Shown here one piece after another: positions 42,086 to 53,486 of a stretch of DNA of 64,000 bases. Origin of the DNA: Bedellia somnulentella (Eukaryota > Arthropoda > Insecta > Lepidoptera > Bedelliidae); NCBI GenBank assembly GCA_963576735.1, contig OY755177.1, positions 6,820,001 through 6,884,000 of the forward strand, in the 5' to 3' direction. Positions within the stretch are counted from its first letter, which is position 1. Every line of letters begins with the position of its first letter. Both the position numbers and the translations under genes were made by a program. Below the pieces are notes generated by a model that was not told the DNA's origin, made no database searches, and saw only the letters and a program-made list of their open reading frames with translations.

Positions 42086-43326
42086 TTGTATTATCATCGT
42101 TGGGCAAATCTAGGGGCCCCGAAACCTCTTCTACATATAATAAAAGGGTATCGCATACCCTTCGTTCGGAAACCACTATTGGTCTTGGCTCATCCCTTAA
42201 ACAATCTTCTTATTACCAAAACTTCTGACTCGATGACCGCCATCATACAAACAATGAAAAATCAGGGTGTACTGGGGGTGGCACGGCCATATCCGAGTTT
42301 CCTCTCAACAATGTTTCTGGTACCCAAAGGCGATGGTTCCGATCGTCCAATTTTCAATTTAAAGGCTCTCAACGAGTACCTTACCACGAAAAAATTCAAC
42401 CCGATAAACATGTTCCGTGTGCCGGGGTTTCTTTAACCGAACGATTGGCTTTGCAAAGTCGACATTTCCCAAAGTACAGCTCCAAGGGTATTCACGTCTT
42501 AGACAAATTGTATCGCGGAGACACTAAGAGACCAAGGTATTCGTCTAATTGTATTTTGCGACGATTACCTGATTGCCCACCAGGACAGAGTTGTGTTGCA
42601 GGACCACTGTCATACTCTGTTGACCCGCCTTCAATACCTCGGCTGGCAAATCAATGTCAAAAAAAAAAAAAAAAAAACTCTCATGAGTCCGCAGAATGTG
42701 TTAGAGTTCCTAGGTATTATGTGGAATCCCTGGACCAACACGAAATGCCTCCCAGGAGACAAAGTGACAACCATAGTTACAAAATATCGAAATTGAGAGC
42801 TCAAGGCAGGTTATGCGTGAGAGATCTACAGAGTTTAATAGGCCTGTTGAACTTTGCGTCGTTTGTTGCTCCCAGAGGCAGACTGCATCTTCGTGCCTCT
42901 CTCAGATTTCTCAAAATAATATTAAAAGCACCGCCCAGGCGGATGGTGTGCATACCAAGCGATGTGCTACGGGAACTAACGTGGTGGTCTCAGAACTGTC
43001 ATCAGACAACGTGCATTCATTTTCCCCCAGCAACCCACTTTGAGACAACAGATGCCTCCGATGTTGCCTGGGGGGCGCAGGTCAATGACTTGTCACTAAC
43101 GGGACAGTGGGACGATGCAGAACAACACCTACACTGCAACATGAAAGAAATGCTGGCTGTAGTAAAAGTTCTCGAAAGTCACGGTCCCCTTCTTGCTCGG
43201 ACAACAACGCTTCTTCAATGCTACAACAAAACGGTAGTGGCGTATTTGCGAAACGAGGGGGGGACGAAATCACTATCATTAATGGAGACAACATACAGGG
43301 TTTTTAAAATGTTAGATCATTTTTAA
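42086..43326 (+). pseudogene. DIRS reverse transcriptase and RNase H, frame-broken
   Basis: The first block (42086..42436) has GVLGVARPYPSFLSTMFLVP and RPIFNLKALNEYL, typical of DIRS. After a frame change, KVDISQ and, near 42560, the catalytic FCDDYLIAHQD are readable, then LLTRLQYLGWQINVKK and VLEFLGIMWNP. The frame resumes with SLIGLLNFASFVAPRGRLHL and RNase H as TTDASDVAWGAQVND, NMKEMLAVVKVLESH and YNKTVVAYLRNEGGTKS. At least three frame changes are present, one at an 18-base A run (42660..42678). Together these enzymes would copy the element RNA to DNA. Confidence 0.85.
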
Positions 43327-43800
43327 ATACATTTGATAGTTTATTACATACCTGGCATATTCAACAGTATAACCGATCACCTGTCAAAACACAAGGGCCC
43401 ATCATAGTGGCATCCTCGTTCGACACTAAAATATTTCTCCAATTCGGCATACCAGCAGTAGACCTACTAGCGTCGAGCCGAGCCTATGTGGTATCCAATT
43501 ATGTGTCTCTAGGTCTGAACGATTGCCAGACGGTGTTTCACGACGCATTCTCCCGTCAGTGGGACTTTCACTTGGCGTGGATATTTCCACCACCGTATCT
43601 AATTCCGAGGGTGTTGGCTCATCTTAACTCGGCTCGCGGAACGTATCTGGTCGTGGTCCCACGTTGGAATCGAGTGTAGTGGAGAGCAGACTTGAAGAGC
43701 CGTGCAGTAGCAGCTCCGTACTCAATAAAGAATCTGAATCCCCTGAGCCTGACCCTGTCTAATCGATACAGCAACGGGCCTACCTCCACCTAAGTTTGCA
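43326..43800 (+). pseudogene. DIRS domain between RNase H and recombinase
   Basis: FGIPAVDLLASSRAYVVSNY, DAFSRQWDFHLAWIFPPPYL and YLVVVPRWNRV are visible. This block lies where DIRS elements carry a domain related to phage adenine methyltransferases. It stops at TAG 43677..43679. Confidence 0.6.
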
Positions 43801-44262
43801 GGAAAAGACTTTAGAGGTATGGAAGTATGGGGGTGGTCAAAGAAGCTAGGTGATTGGTCTCAAAGCCAATTAGAATTACTCCAAGGGTCTTGGAGACCTT
43901 CAACGTGCAAAGTTTACACTGTAGCTTGGAAGAGATGAGTGAGGTGGGCATGCAAGCACAAACATGATCCCCTACGCCCAAATGGGTCTATACTTGCAAG
44001 GTGTCTAGCAGACCTCCATATCGTAGATAAATTGTCCTATAACACTATACTGTTACACAAGTCAGTCGTCTCTACATTAAGTAATTTTGATGATAGCGAA
44101 AGGCTTAGCTCACATCTATTAGTGAAGCATATTTTAAAATCAATAGCATTGAGTAGTCCAGTGGTTCGTAAAAACAACATTTGGGATGTGGGTAAGTTAG
44201 CGGCTGCCCTTAGTATATCTATAGACGAGAATAGCGCTTGCCGTCTCCCGTCATACTGCTAC
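43800..44262 (+). pseudogene. DIRS tyrosine recombinase, N-terminal part
   Basis: A core-binding-like stretch reads WSKKLGDWSQSQLELLQGSW, RPSTCKVYTVAWKR, a TGA at 43936..43938, then WACKHKHDPLRPNGSILARC, LADLHIVDKLSYNTILLHKS, LVKHILKSIALSSP. It is interrupted at 44263; the catalytic half resumes at 45554. Confidence 0.75.
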
Positions 44263-45553
44263 TGTATGTAATGTACATTTTGTATTATGTATGTAAGATG
44301 TGGAACAGTTCATGATGTTTGACTTACCTTTTTATCAGAGACTTATTCTGAAAAGGATTGAGGGAATTTAATGTAAACCACGTTTTACACACATATTTTT
44401 ATTATTATTTCACACTATGTAATACACATTTAAATTGCACGACACATTTTGAACACACACACCATTTTCACTACACTGCCGTTATTTTTATTCACAATAT
44501 AGATATTAGTAGAACATTCTCAATCTCATCTCATTTATCTTTTAGCCTATGTCCAATCGCTTCCAGATTTTTCTCGAAAATAATTATTTTGACAATATTG
44601 TTTACTGTCAGATAATTATTTCTTAATTTCAAAATTGGCTGAGAGCCATTAGTTTTCTGCAAGAAGGCTGCTAGTGTTAGGTTGTAGACTCACAACTTAC
44701 TTAATTTAATTTTCTAAATTTTTGTTAAATTTTAATATGAATGTATTGTTTAATATTGTAAGTGGATAGATAATGTTCTTAATTTATCGTTTTTCCTAAT
44801 TTGTTTTCTAATGTATAATCCTAAATTATTTAAAATCCTTGCTTGTAATTTAGACTACTTTCTTTGATACCTCCTTTAAGGAATATTTGTTATTTCAAAA
44901 TTTTAAATTTGTCATGCTTGTTCGCAGATGTTGGTATATATTCAGCTCCTGGGGCGATGGGTGGGATCATTCTGAAACAAGATTGGAATTGGACACTAAA
45001 GACCCATTACCGAAGTCGATATTGATCATTATTTTTGGAAGAAATTGAAAGAACGGGAGATATTCTGGACTGATTTTATTCATACCCGTTTGGAAAAGCA
45101 GCCCCTTATTCTCGAGCTGCCCCCTTTTCTTCGAAGTAAGCTTCACGGAGCCGCAGCCCCTTCTTCAGCTGCCTTTATCGACGGGCTTCCTGGAGTCGCA
45201 GCCCCCTTGTCATCGAGCTCCCTGGAGTCGCAGCCCCTTTGCCTTCGAGCTGCATTCACCGACGGCCTATCCGGAGTCGCAACCAAGTTGGAATCACAAC
45301 CCTCACTGTTGAGCCACCCATCGCAGCAGGAGCTGGTTTTAAAAGCTGAGTGCTTTTATATTATAATTTTGTTAAGTTGGGGGATTATTTTATTAGGAGT
45401 GTTTTTTAGTGTATTTTTTTTTTATTATTAAATATTGTTGTGATATATATATCTTTCATTTATTATCTAACCTTCCGTTTCCTTTTTTTTTTTTTCCTTT
45501 AGTTATTTCTGGCTTCTGGGTACAGCATCCCAGGAGTTAGAAATAACGTTACA
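44263..45553. mobile_element. Insertion in the recombinase gene, probable solo LTR
   Basis: 1291 bp starting TGTATGTAATG and ending GTTACA. The flanks are GCTAC on the left and GCTAT on the right, a possible 5-bp duplication with one change. It has no reverse-transcriptase coding. A GC-rich part (45100..45310) contains imperfect repeats of CTGGAGTCGCAGCCCC. Confidence 0.5.
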
Positions 45554-46140
45554 GCTATTGCTTTTGTGTTCCGGTAGACGAGTACATGATCTAACCTTAC
45601 TTGCGGTCGATTCAGAACATTTAGTTGTAGAAAGCGATACTTTAACTTTGTGACCTCTTTTTGGCTCAAAAAGAGATACTATTAACCACAGACAGATTTT
45701 TGAACACCACACCACAGAGAATTTGATTGGAAGCTTTTGCCTAATTCTGATAATAAAAACTTAGACCCTGTATTCTGGGTTAAAACATTAGTTCATAAAC
45801 TCAGGGATAAACACTCAATTCATGGCTGCGATAACCTCTTTCTTACACTAAGAGGTCAATTAAAAGGGGCTAGCCGCCCTATAATAGCTGGCTGGGTAAA
45901 ATCTGCGTTATCAGAGGCTGGCATTAGTGCTGGCAGTGCACGATCGGCAGTAGCATCTAAGAACTGGTCTAATAACTTGCCTTTGGACGAAATTCTTTCG
46001 AAAGGCAATTAGCGTTCAGCAAATACCTTTACTCGCTTCTACAGAATCTACTGTAAAGACCAGAAGGGCAAGCACGACCGCTACTTTATCGACACGATAA
46101 CGGTTAGAATGAGATGGCAGTATACGATACTAAGTAAGTG
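45554..46140 (+). pseudogene. DIRS tyrosine recombinase, catalytic part
   Basis: LLLLCSGRRVHDLTLLAVDS contains the first catalytic arginine. PLFGSKRDTINHRQ follows, then in the frame 45737..46012 comes VFWVKTLVHKLRD, CDNLFLTLRGQLKGASRPII, AGWVKSALSEAGI and SARSAVASKNWSNN. After a frame change, WRSANTFTRFYRIYCKDQ ends it and gives a late tyrosine. A stop (TGA 45651..45653) and frame changes make it dead. Confidence 0.8.
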
Positions 46141-46289
46141 CGTAAGAGATGGCTGCTTTATCCCACGCGATAACTAGTTTAAACACCGCTCGTTCTAGCC
46201 GGGCTGCAGTCTTACAAGTGGTTTTATTACTGTGGATTAGTTTGTAATGATCGTGAACAGTGTTTATTAATAATGTAACTATCATTTGT

Positions 46290-46537
46290 ATATACATATA
46301 CATATACTTACGGCTATATTTCCCTAGAAGGGGTAGCCAGAGCTAAGGAATTATAAATTCCTTAGCCACTTTTGGAAGTTGAGTGGGGAAAAGATGGTAA
46401 AAATAAAGGATTTTGGTGATGGGTCTCCAACCGCATCGCCCAAAAATCCAATAAAAAGCCCCAATACCCTTAGTCGTCTCTTACGACACCCGTGGGTAGA
46501 AAGGGGTAGCGACATTCTAAGCCGGCACTACACGGCA
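46290..46537 (-). repeat. Family B inside the DIRS element
   Basis: Target duplication ATCATTTGT at 46281..46289 and 46538..46546; full core and reversed (TATG)n tail. Confidence 0.85.
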
Positions 46538-46837
46538 ATCATTTGTTTAACTGATAAGTTGATTATTTTAGATAGAAGTCTAATTAAGAGACAATGATTT
46601 ATATTATTTGGTAGAAGACAATAAATTAATGTAGCTTCTAAAGTTAACATCCTTATTTTCTTGTGTACCATTTATTTACCGTATCTAGGGTCTACATAAT
46701 GTTATGTGCCTTCATTTCATTTCCGATAACTATTGATGTTACTACATGTAATTTTAAACAGGTCATCTCTTGTCGTTGCACTCACATGGGTATTATCATA
46801 GCTCACATTGGCGTTCCCTACCACCAGGCGATAACAA

Positions 46838-46943
46838 ACACGTCTCAAAGCTAGTAAGCTTCAAATAACGGTCATGGATTTAATAGACGCGTTTTTCCTG
46901 AAATAAAAACGCATATTAAATACTTACCTTATTTGAAGCTTAC
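46838..46943 (+). repeat. DIRS internal complementary region
   Basis: Bases 46841..46885 are the reverse complement of the element's left end (40049..40095). Bases 46882..46943 are the reverse complement of its right end (47110..47171), one mismatch. The two halves overlap at AATA. This is the template that joins both ends in the DIRS replication model. Confidence 0.9.
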
Positions 46944-47171
46944 GCAGTAATCTCTGCCTGGTGCTTTGAACTCAATGAAGGATGGCGCGTAGCTCGTAAG
47001 CTCGCGCCCTGCTGGTGGTAGTGGGGGAAATTGCGTGAATGAAAGGCACGATGCGTTAGAAAGAGAGGGACATACTTCCGGAAAACAGATAGGGCCTATC
47101 TCAAAGCTAGTAAGCTTCAAAGAAGGTAAGTATTTAATATGCGTTTTTATTTCAGGAAAAACGCGTCTATT
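46944..47171 (+). repeat. DIRS right inverted terminal repeat
   Basis: Contains the inverse of the left repeat (46968..47120) plus a right-only extension to 47171 that pairs with the internal complementary region. Confidence 0.9.
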
Positions 47172-47444
47172 TTATTGTTTATTTCATGCTTTGTCGATTT
47201 TCGTTATAAAAGGCAAAATTGTTTCCTCTCTTTGTTTACCTTGTGATGTGAAACACTGATCATTTAGTATTATCGATGTTTTAGTACTATCAAGTTCGGT
47301 TTAAGTTGGTTGGTTGGTTAACCTATTAAAAATCTAAATACCTTCCAAAATGTAGGAAACATTATTTTAATAGTTTACATTTTTCTTCACATTTGTTACT
47401 TACGAAGCGGTTATTGAATACTAAAATTAAATAATTTCAGGTTT

Positions 47445-47483
47445 GATCAGTGGTTCAATGAGTATATCACTGAACCACTGATC
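47445..47483. repeat. Perfect 13-bp hairpin
   Basis: GATCAGTGGTTCA (47445..47457) and TGAACCACTGATC (47471..47483) enclose 13 bases. Confidence 0.8.
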
Positions 47484-47654
47484 GATGCAAAATCGTAATA
47501 AATTATCGCTCAAAAAATATTTACGAGTTAAATCCATGGTGGTGATCGAAAAGAAGGTTTTAAACTAGCGCTAAAATACCTAGATTTAAATCAAAAGTAT
47601 TTCCCACGGTCGAAATAAATTAATTTTACATAAAACATTATTAAATAAACATGT

Positions 47655-47904
47655 GCCGTGTAGTGCCGGCTTAGAATGTTGCTACCCCTTTCTACCCACG
47701 GGTGTCGTAAGAGGCGACTAAGGGTTTTGGGGCTTTTTATTGGATTTTTGGGTGATGCGGTTTGAGACCCATCACCAAAAACCTTTATTTTACCATCTTT
47801 TCCCCACTCAACTTCCAAAAGTGGCTCAGGAATTTATAATTCCTTACCTCTTGCTACCCCTTCTAGGGAAATATAGCCGTGAGTATATGTATGAATATGT
47901 ATGT
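47655..47904 (+). repeat. Family B retroposon
   Basis: Target duplication AAATAAACATGT at 47643..47654 and 47905..47916. Full length with (TATG)n tail. Confidence 0.9.
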
Positions 47905-48082
47905 AAATAAACATGTTGGAAAATTTATCGATATGTTTCTATTCTGATTCTTTATTGCATGATACAACCCTAGGTCAGACATTTTAATTGCCAATAAGCC
48001 ACGCCGCCTGCTACGCTCTAAGAGTGTTTTGGGCCCATCTATAGTGTAGAGTCTTGGTCTATACTGTACTGTTAAAGGCAAT

Positions 48083-48477
48083 AACATAAACATAAACGTT
48101 CACGCCGAATATCCCCGAAGGGGTTGGCAGAGGTACTAATACTTCTGAACATCACGTGACTTTGTCACCTGGTGTTCAGAGTACCCACGTTTTGCATGGA
48201 CAGTGTACTCACGTGATAGGGGGCAGGCCTATCGCCGTTTTGTACGAATGCACTGTCACATGACTATGACTAAGTACAACTCAGCCATGTGGGTTTCCTC
48301 ACGATGTTTTCCCTCACCGTTAACAACCATGATAAATTAACTACACATATGTCTTTAGAAAAGACAAATTGGTGTAGGCCCGACCCAGGATTTGAACACT
48401 AGTCGTTTGCATGATAACCGAGTGTTCTACCCACTGGGCTATCACGGTTGCTAAAGGTTGTTAAAGGGTTAAAGGGT
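48083..48477 (-). repeat. Family A SINE with extra 5' filler
   Basis: Target duplication TGTTAAAGGCAAT at 48070..48082 and 48478..48490. Between the tRNA-like head (ending about 48450) and the right duplication lie about 27 bases of repeated TTAAAGG filler. Confidence 0.9.
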
Positions 48478-48499
48478 TGTTAAAGGCAATGAATATTAC

Positions 48500-49650
48500 A
48501 AAGAAAAGATAGCGTTAAAATCACAAAATAGTAAACATGAACAAAGTTCTCCCATTAATCCTGATATCGATGATAATAACTTGACTTCATCGCCATAATA
48601 AAGTAATAACGAAATATTTTGTATATTTTACAGAACACATCGCACCATCTTTATATGGACATTGAGCTCCTTTGGCCACCTCAGGTTTACCATCAAACCC
48701 TAGTTATGCTTGCGTTCAATCAAATAAGAAAATAAAGTAATCGAATTGCAGCACAAATAAAAAAAGACGCTGATCGCGATACTAGCAGGTCATCCTGTTC
48801 CAATAATCAGCTTAAAATTATTTTCAAAGTAACCTGCATCACCTTTCTGTTTAATTAAACATGTTAAAAAAGGCAATAATCACAAACCAAACTTTTATTT
48901 TATTTTTTATATTGGAATAATCTTAACATCAATGCATTTTTAATTGGTACGCTATCAATGGTAACATAATATGAGATATTTCATTAAAGACCTGAATAGG
49001 TTGTTTCTGAGAAGAAAAGATCCAACTTTATATCGAGAGACTCTCATTCATAGCCCTGTCTGGAATTAATAATTAAATAAACTGAAAATTTAAATGTGAT
49101 AGCAATATTATATAATTTAGTTAACACTTTAGGATAGCAATTCATTTGCGTTATTAATTTCTACGTTCTAACAATTTTACAACAAAAAAAACTTCAGGTC
49201 ATTCTGTGTTTGGAGTCTATACGTTCTTTATTACCGTAATACGCGTGCACGTATTTTTAAAATCATTTTAAAGATTTAACTAGTAAAAAAACATTACTGA
49301 AAAGGTACATGAAACATTGAAAATATAAGCCTTTATGGCTGATGAAAATTAAAATAAATCACTTTAACTTTTAGGCGACTAAAACACGGCTATTTACTTC
49401 AGAGTTCTGACTACATTTCTGGTTCTACTGCTCATTCACTCGTAACAATATCTGGAGCCTGTAATTGCTCTTCTAGCTAACGTCTTATAAAACTCTAAAA
49501 AACCACATCATAGCTTTTCAATTTAAATCAACTTGGGTAATTTTATAGTAATAGTCTATATGAAATTAAATAGGTACGTAGTTATAAATTTTATTTAGTA
49601 ATGCTCTTTTTTTAATGGATGTAAATAATAACATTACATCCCTTTTAAGT
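48500..49650. other. Intergenic DNA, nothing recognised
   Basis: AT-rich; no exon or repeat landmark was found. Confidence 0.4.
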
Positions 49651-49660
49651 CCAGAATTAT

Positions 49661-50445
49661 AAGTAAGATGGTTATGTGATCATGTGAGGAATGATGGGAT
49701 TCGTGAAAGGTGTGGTGTAACATAAACATAAAAAAACATAAAACATAAACGTTCACGCCGTTTATCCCCGAAGGGGTTGGCAGAGGTACCAATACTCCTG
49801 AACTCACATGGCAAGCGCCATCTAGTTTCCAGAGAAGGTACCCACGTTTTGCTAAGACAGTGTACTCACGTGATAGGGGGCAGGCCTATCGCCGTTTTGT
49901 ACGAATACACTATCAATGACTAAGTACAACTCAGCCATGTGGGTTTCCTCACGATGTTTTCCCTCACCGTTAGCAACCATGATAAATTAACCACACATAT
50001 GACTTTAGAAAAGATTGGTGATTAAAGTAGAAAATCGGTGTAGGTCCGTCCCAGGATTGGAACTCACGCCCTTCTGTTTTTCGGGCGGGTGTTCTTTCAG
50101 GTGTGGTGTAAAAGATGATATTGTAAGAAAGATAGAAAAAGGAATGTTGATATGGTTTGGGCACATAGAGAGGATGGATCACAGTAAATTGGTGAAAGAG
50201 ATATATAGAGCCAATGTGGAAGGTAATGTTAGTAGAGGACGACCTCGGAGGACACATTTGGATCAAATAGAAAATGTGCTCAAAAAGGCAGGTGTCCGCA
50301 GTATGAAGAATAAAAGAGCATGTATGAAAAGATTGATGGATGTAAACGAAGCCAGAGAGGATTGCCAGGATCGTACAAAGTGGCGATCGATAGTCTCTGC
50401 CTACCCCAATGGGAACTAACGGCGTGAGAATATGTATGTATGTAT
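49661..50445 (+). pseudogene. LINE 3' end, C-terminal ORF, split by a SINE
   Basis: With the SINE (49721..50098) left out, the reading runs from HVRNDGIRERCG into [58 protein letters not shown] and WRSIVSAYPNGN. This is the C-terminal region found after the reverse transcriptase in several LINE families. The stop (TAA 50417..50419) is followed by a very short 3' UTR, CGGCGTGAGAATATG, and (TATG)n. The copy is 5'-truncated. Best-preserved 3' end of this LINE in the window. Confidence 0.8.
49721..50098 (-). repeat. Family A SINE, variant subfamily, inside the LINE
   Basis: Perfect target duplication AGGTGTGGTGTAA at 49708..49720 and 50099..50111. It shares the variant head and internal segment of the copy at 25209 and lacks box A. 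Confidence 0.9.
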
Positions 50446-50570
50446 GTATATAAAATCCTTCTGGATTGCCATTTTCTTACACTATGCGACGCCTCTCTGC
50501 ATGATAAGGGCATGTTCTAATCACTGAATCACTAGCTTGGTTGTTTACGAATTTACACGTTTGCGAAAAG

Positions 50571-50863
50571 GTCAACTCAACTCAAACTCAAATGTTCACG
50601 CCATATTTACCCGAAGGGGTTGGCAGAGGTGCTAATAATTCTGAACATCACGTGACATTGTCACCTGGTGTTCAGAGTACCCACGTTTTGCTTGGACAGT
50701 GTACTCACGTGATAGGAGGCAGGGCAGGCCGTTCTCCGTTTTGTACGAATACCCTGTCACATGACTAAGTATAACTCAGCCATGTGGGTTTTCTCACGAT
50801 GTCTTTCCCCACCTACACGTTACACGATAAGCAGTGTTTTACCCAGTAAGCTATCACATTTGT
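50571..50863 (-). repeat. Family A SINE, rearranged
   Basis: CAACTCAAACTC tail as in the 6209 copy, family body, then a shortened, damaged tRNA-like head. Confidence 0.75.
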
Positions 50864-51124
50864 AACAAAAAGTTCATTTTCAAAAGCTAACACAATATAA
50901 TTTACCCATCTATTTTCGATGAATTCTAGAAACCATACCATAAACATACTGCAAGTTGATGATAACTGTATTGCGATGTCATGTTCCACGCCACCATTTT
51001 ATTTATTTTTTATTCATTTTTGGGGAATTTGGAAATTAGCCACTTATTAATTTCACTTTAAAAATATGATAAACGGTATAAAATATACTAATAAATAAAG
51101 AATAAATAAAGGAAAGAAAAATTT

Positions 51125-51197
51125 CGACACTGGCGGGAATCGAACCCGCGACCTCTGGTATATGCCCCCGTCGCTCTGCCAATTGAGCTACCGTGTC
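51125..51197 (-). tRNA. tRNA-like sequence, probably a pseudogene
   Basis: 73 bases. The D stem (GCTC/GAGC) and T arm (GCGGGTTCGATTCCCGC) are perfect and six of seven acceptor pairs form. The anticodon stem pairs at only two of five positions and U33 is replaced by G. The bases at the canonical anticodon place read CAT (Met). More likely a decayed or SINE-derived tRNA than a working gene. Confidence 0.5.
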
Positions 51198-51872
51198 AAT
51201 GGCTGCCAGCGCGAAAATCTTCTAACTAACTTCTAAAATATCACAATGATATGTAGTAATAAATTTTCGAGTCACGTGAAAATTATTATACCCTACTATA
51301 ATTAATTACCATTTGAAAGTTTTTTTATTTAAGTTTGAGGAACTCAGACAATAACTTTATGTTTACCATAAATAAATCAATTTATAAAATACATGCTAAA
51401 TAATAAAAACTTTGATCAAACAGGCAATTAAATTCAGGTTCAAATAAAATAGCAATAGAACCTACTCCTTGCAAATACTCCTTCTATTTTGTTGACAAAG
51501 CCGAAAGTCTTACGAAACACACTGATTCATTTGAACAAACTAAAACTCCATCGACCCATAAGTCATATTACAGCGTCAGCGGAAGCACACATAGTGCTGG
51601 GAATGGAACTTTGTAGCTGAAAGTCCAGCAAACTAGCATCCACATACTTGTTACTCTGTAAGGCTCTAGTAAGCTTTGTCTTGGAATATTGCTTAACCAT
51701 TTGGAACCTACCCTATGCTCTATACGAATATCGTGTTATAGATCGGAAAAGACACGGCCCACGGCGCAATTGACCCCTTTTAAACTTTTATAGACAACAT
51801 GTTACCTAAAATAGACTGATTTTATGAAAATGTGTAGGGCCCGAGTATTAAAAGATATTTTGTAAAGGATAT

Positions 51873-52200
51873 CTGACGACTAGTGTTTAAATCCCGGGTC
51901 GGGCCTACACCAATTTGTCTTTTGTAAAGACATATGTGCGGTTAATTTATCATGGTTGTTAACGGTGAGGGAAAACATCGTGAGGAAACCCACATGGCTG
52001 AGTTATACTTAGTCATGTGGCAGTGTATTCGTACGAAACGGCGATAGGCTTGCCCCCTATCACGTGAGTACACAGTCCATGCAAAACGTGGGTACTCTGA
52101 ACACCAGGTGAGAAAGTCAAAGATGTTCAGAAGTATTAGTACCTCTGCCAACCCCTTCGGGGATATTCGGCGTGAACGTTTATGTTATGTTATGTTTATG
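51873..52200 (+). repeat. Family A SINE, 5'-truncated
   Basis: Begins at ACTAGTGTTTAAATCCCGGG, keeps the body and a TTATGTTATG tail. Confidence 0.85.
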
Positions 52201-52569
52201 TTATCAGAAAGTGTAAGTTGTTATTTAATATCAAGAACTCAACTGTTAACTTTATCTTATAACTAATATTTACATTATTGTACAAATACGTAAAATTATT
52301 TAAAATTTTCACATCATTAGTATAGTTTTATATTGTCTGTGACATTAACCGCGAAATACCTTAATTGTCTTAGAACCAATTGTTTGACCTTTATGAGATC
52401 GAATATTTTAAAACAACTATTTGTGATCAATATTTATTGTTTCAAAAAAAATGCAATAAAAATTATTTAGTAGAATTGTTGGGTAACATAGGCTTTAACG
52501 ATGTAGATCCAAAAAATCCCATTGTTAGAATTTGCAAACATTGTAATAATAAGCTAACATAAACTATCC

Positions 52570-52806
52570 GACTGCCTCCGTTCTCTAGCGGTAAAGCGAT
52601 TGGCTAACAATCCGGAGGTCTCAGGTTCAATTCCCGGGTGATCACAAAATTCAATTTGAGAGTTCAACCCAATTTGGTAAGAAAATGCAGGCTTCATTCA
52701 CTGGTCTATTGGAATAATTTGATGATTCTTAAAGAAACGTGAAGCCATTAGTCTTAGTAGAAGTCGTAAGACTGCAAACCCCTATTAGTCCAGAGTGTTT
52801 GACTAC
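52570..52806 (+). repeat. Second tRNA-headed SINE (family S2), diverged
   Basis: Box A TTCTCTAGCGGTAAAGCG and box B GGTTCAATTCCCGGG; body landmarks AATGCAGGCTTCATTCACTG and ACGTGAAGCCATTAGTC match 7446..7790. Confidence 0.65.
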
Positions 52807-53294
52807 CGGAAGATTTATAATAGTTAGATAGATAGATAACTCGTTTATTTATGTTAACATAACACCACATACAATATGAAAAACAATACATAAAGTGAAA
52901 AAAAAACAATATTTTAAACTTAAAATTAGTGCTATGGTAACACAAACTAGGTCCTAACTCAGTGCTTGATATTGCCAAGTGGCAAAACACTGGTTTTCAG
53001 TTAAGGCCTACACTACACTACACATAATTAATTAATATATAAACAAAATAATCTGTGTCTGCCACATTTGTAGTAAACAAAATTGAATAAATAGTAAAGG
53101 AACAGACAATAATCTATAAATAGTTGTAGAAGTTATTTGAGACGGAAACGACAAAAAAGAATATCCAGGATTTTAATTATTAAATAAAATTTATAGAATG
53201 ACAAGAATCACAGCCGTCATTGTAACACCCTGCAATCCACTGCAGTAGTTAGTGACGTTGTGGTTTGAGCCGAACTCAGTACAGCTGCGGTAAA

Positions 53295-53427
53295 ATAAAG
53301 GTTATTGGTGATGGGTGTCCAACCGCATCGCCCAAAACTCTCTTTAAAGCCCCTATACCGTTAGTCGCCTCTTACGTACAACCACCGGAAGAAATAGGGT
53401 AGTGCTATTCTAAGCCGACACTACACA

Positions 53428-53483
<56 letters not shown>
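53295..53483 (-). repeat. Family B head fragment and long (TA)n
   Basis: Reverse family B from TTGGTGATGGGTGTCCAACC to GCCGACACTACACAGC, then an uninterrupted (TA)n at about 53431..53482. Confidence 0.75.

Positions 53484-53486
<3 letters not shown>

Larger units (their letters stand above)
40049..47171 (+). mobile_element. DIRS-type tyrosine-recombinase retrotransposon, broken
   Basis: Left inverted repeat (40049..40222), gag, reverse transcriptase-RNase H, a methyltransferase-position domain, split tyrosine recombinase, internal complementary region (46838..46943) and right inverted repeat (46944..47171). TATT closes both ends and there is no target duplication, as expected for recombinase-mediated insertion. 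Two later insertions lie inside (44263..45553 and 46290..46537). Confidence 0.9.

Noticed and set aside
45045..45431. A 128-residue protein in the insert within the DIRS element
   Set aside because: The reading mirrors imperfect CTGGAGTCGCAGCCCC repeats and matches no domain; it lies in a probable LTR.
51125..51197. Functional tRNA-Met
   Set aside because: The anticodon stem does not pair and U33 is missing, although D and T arms are good.
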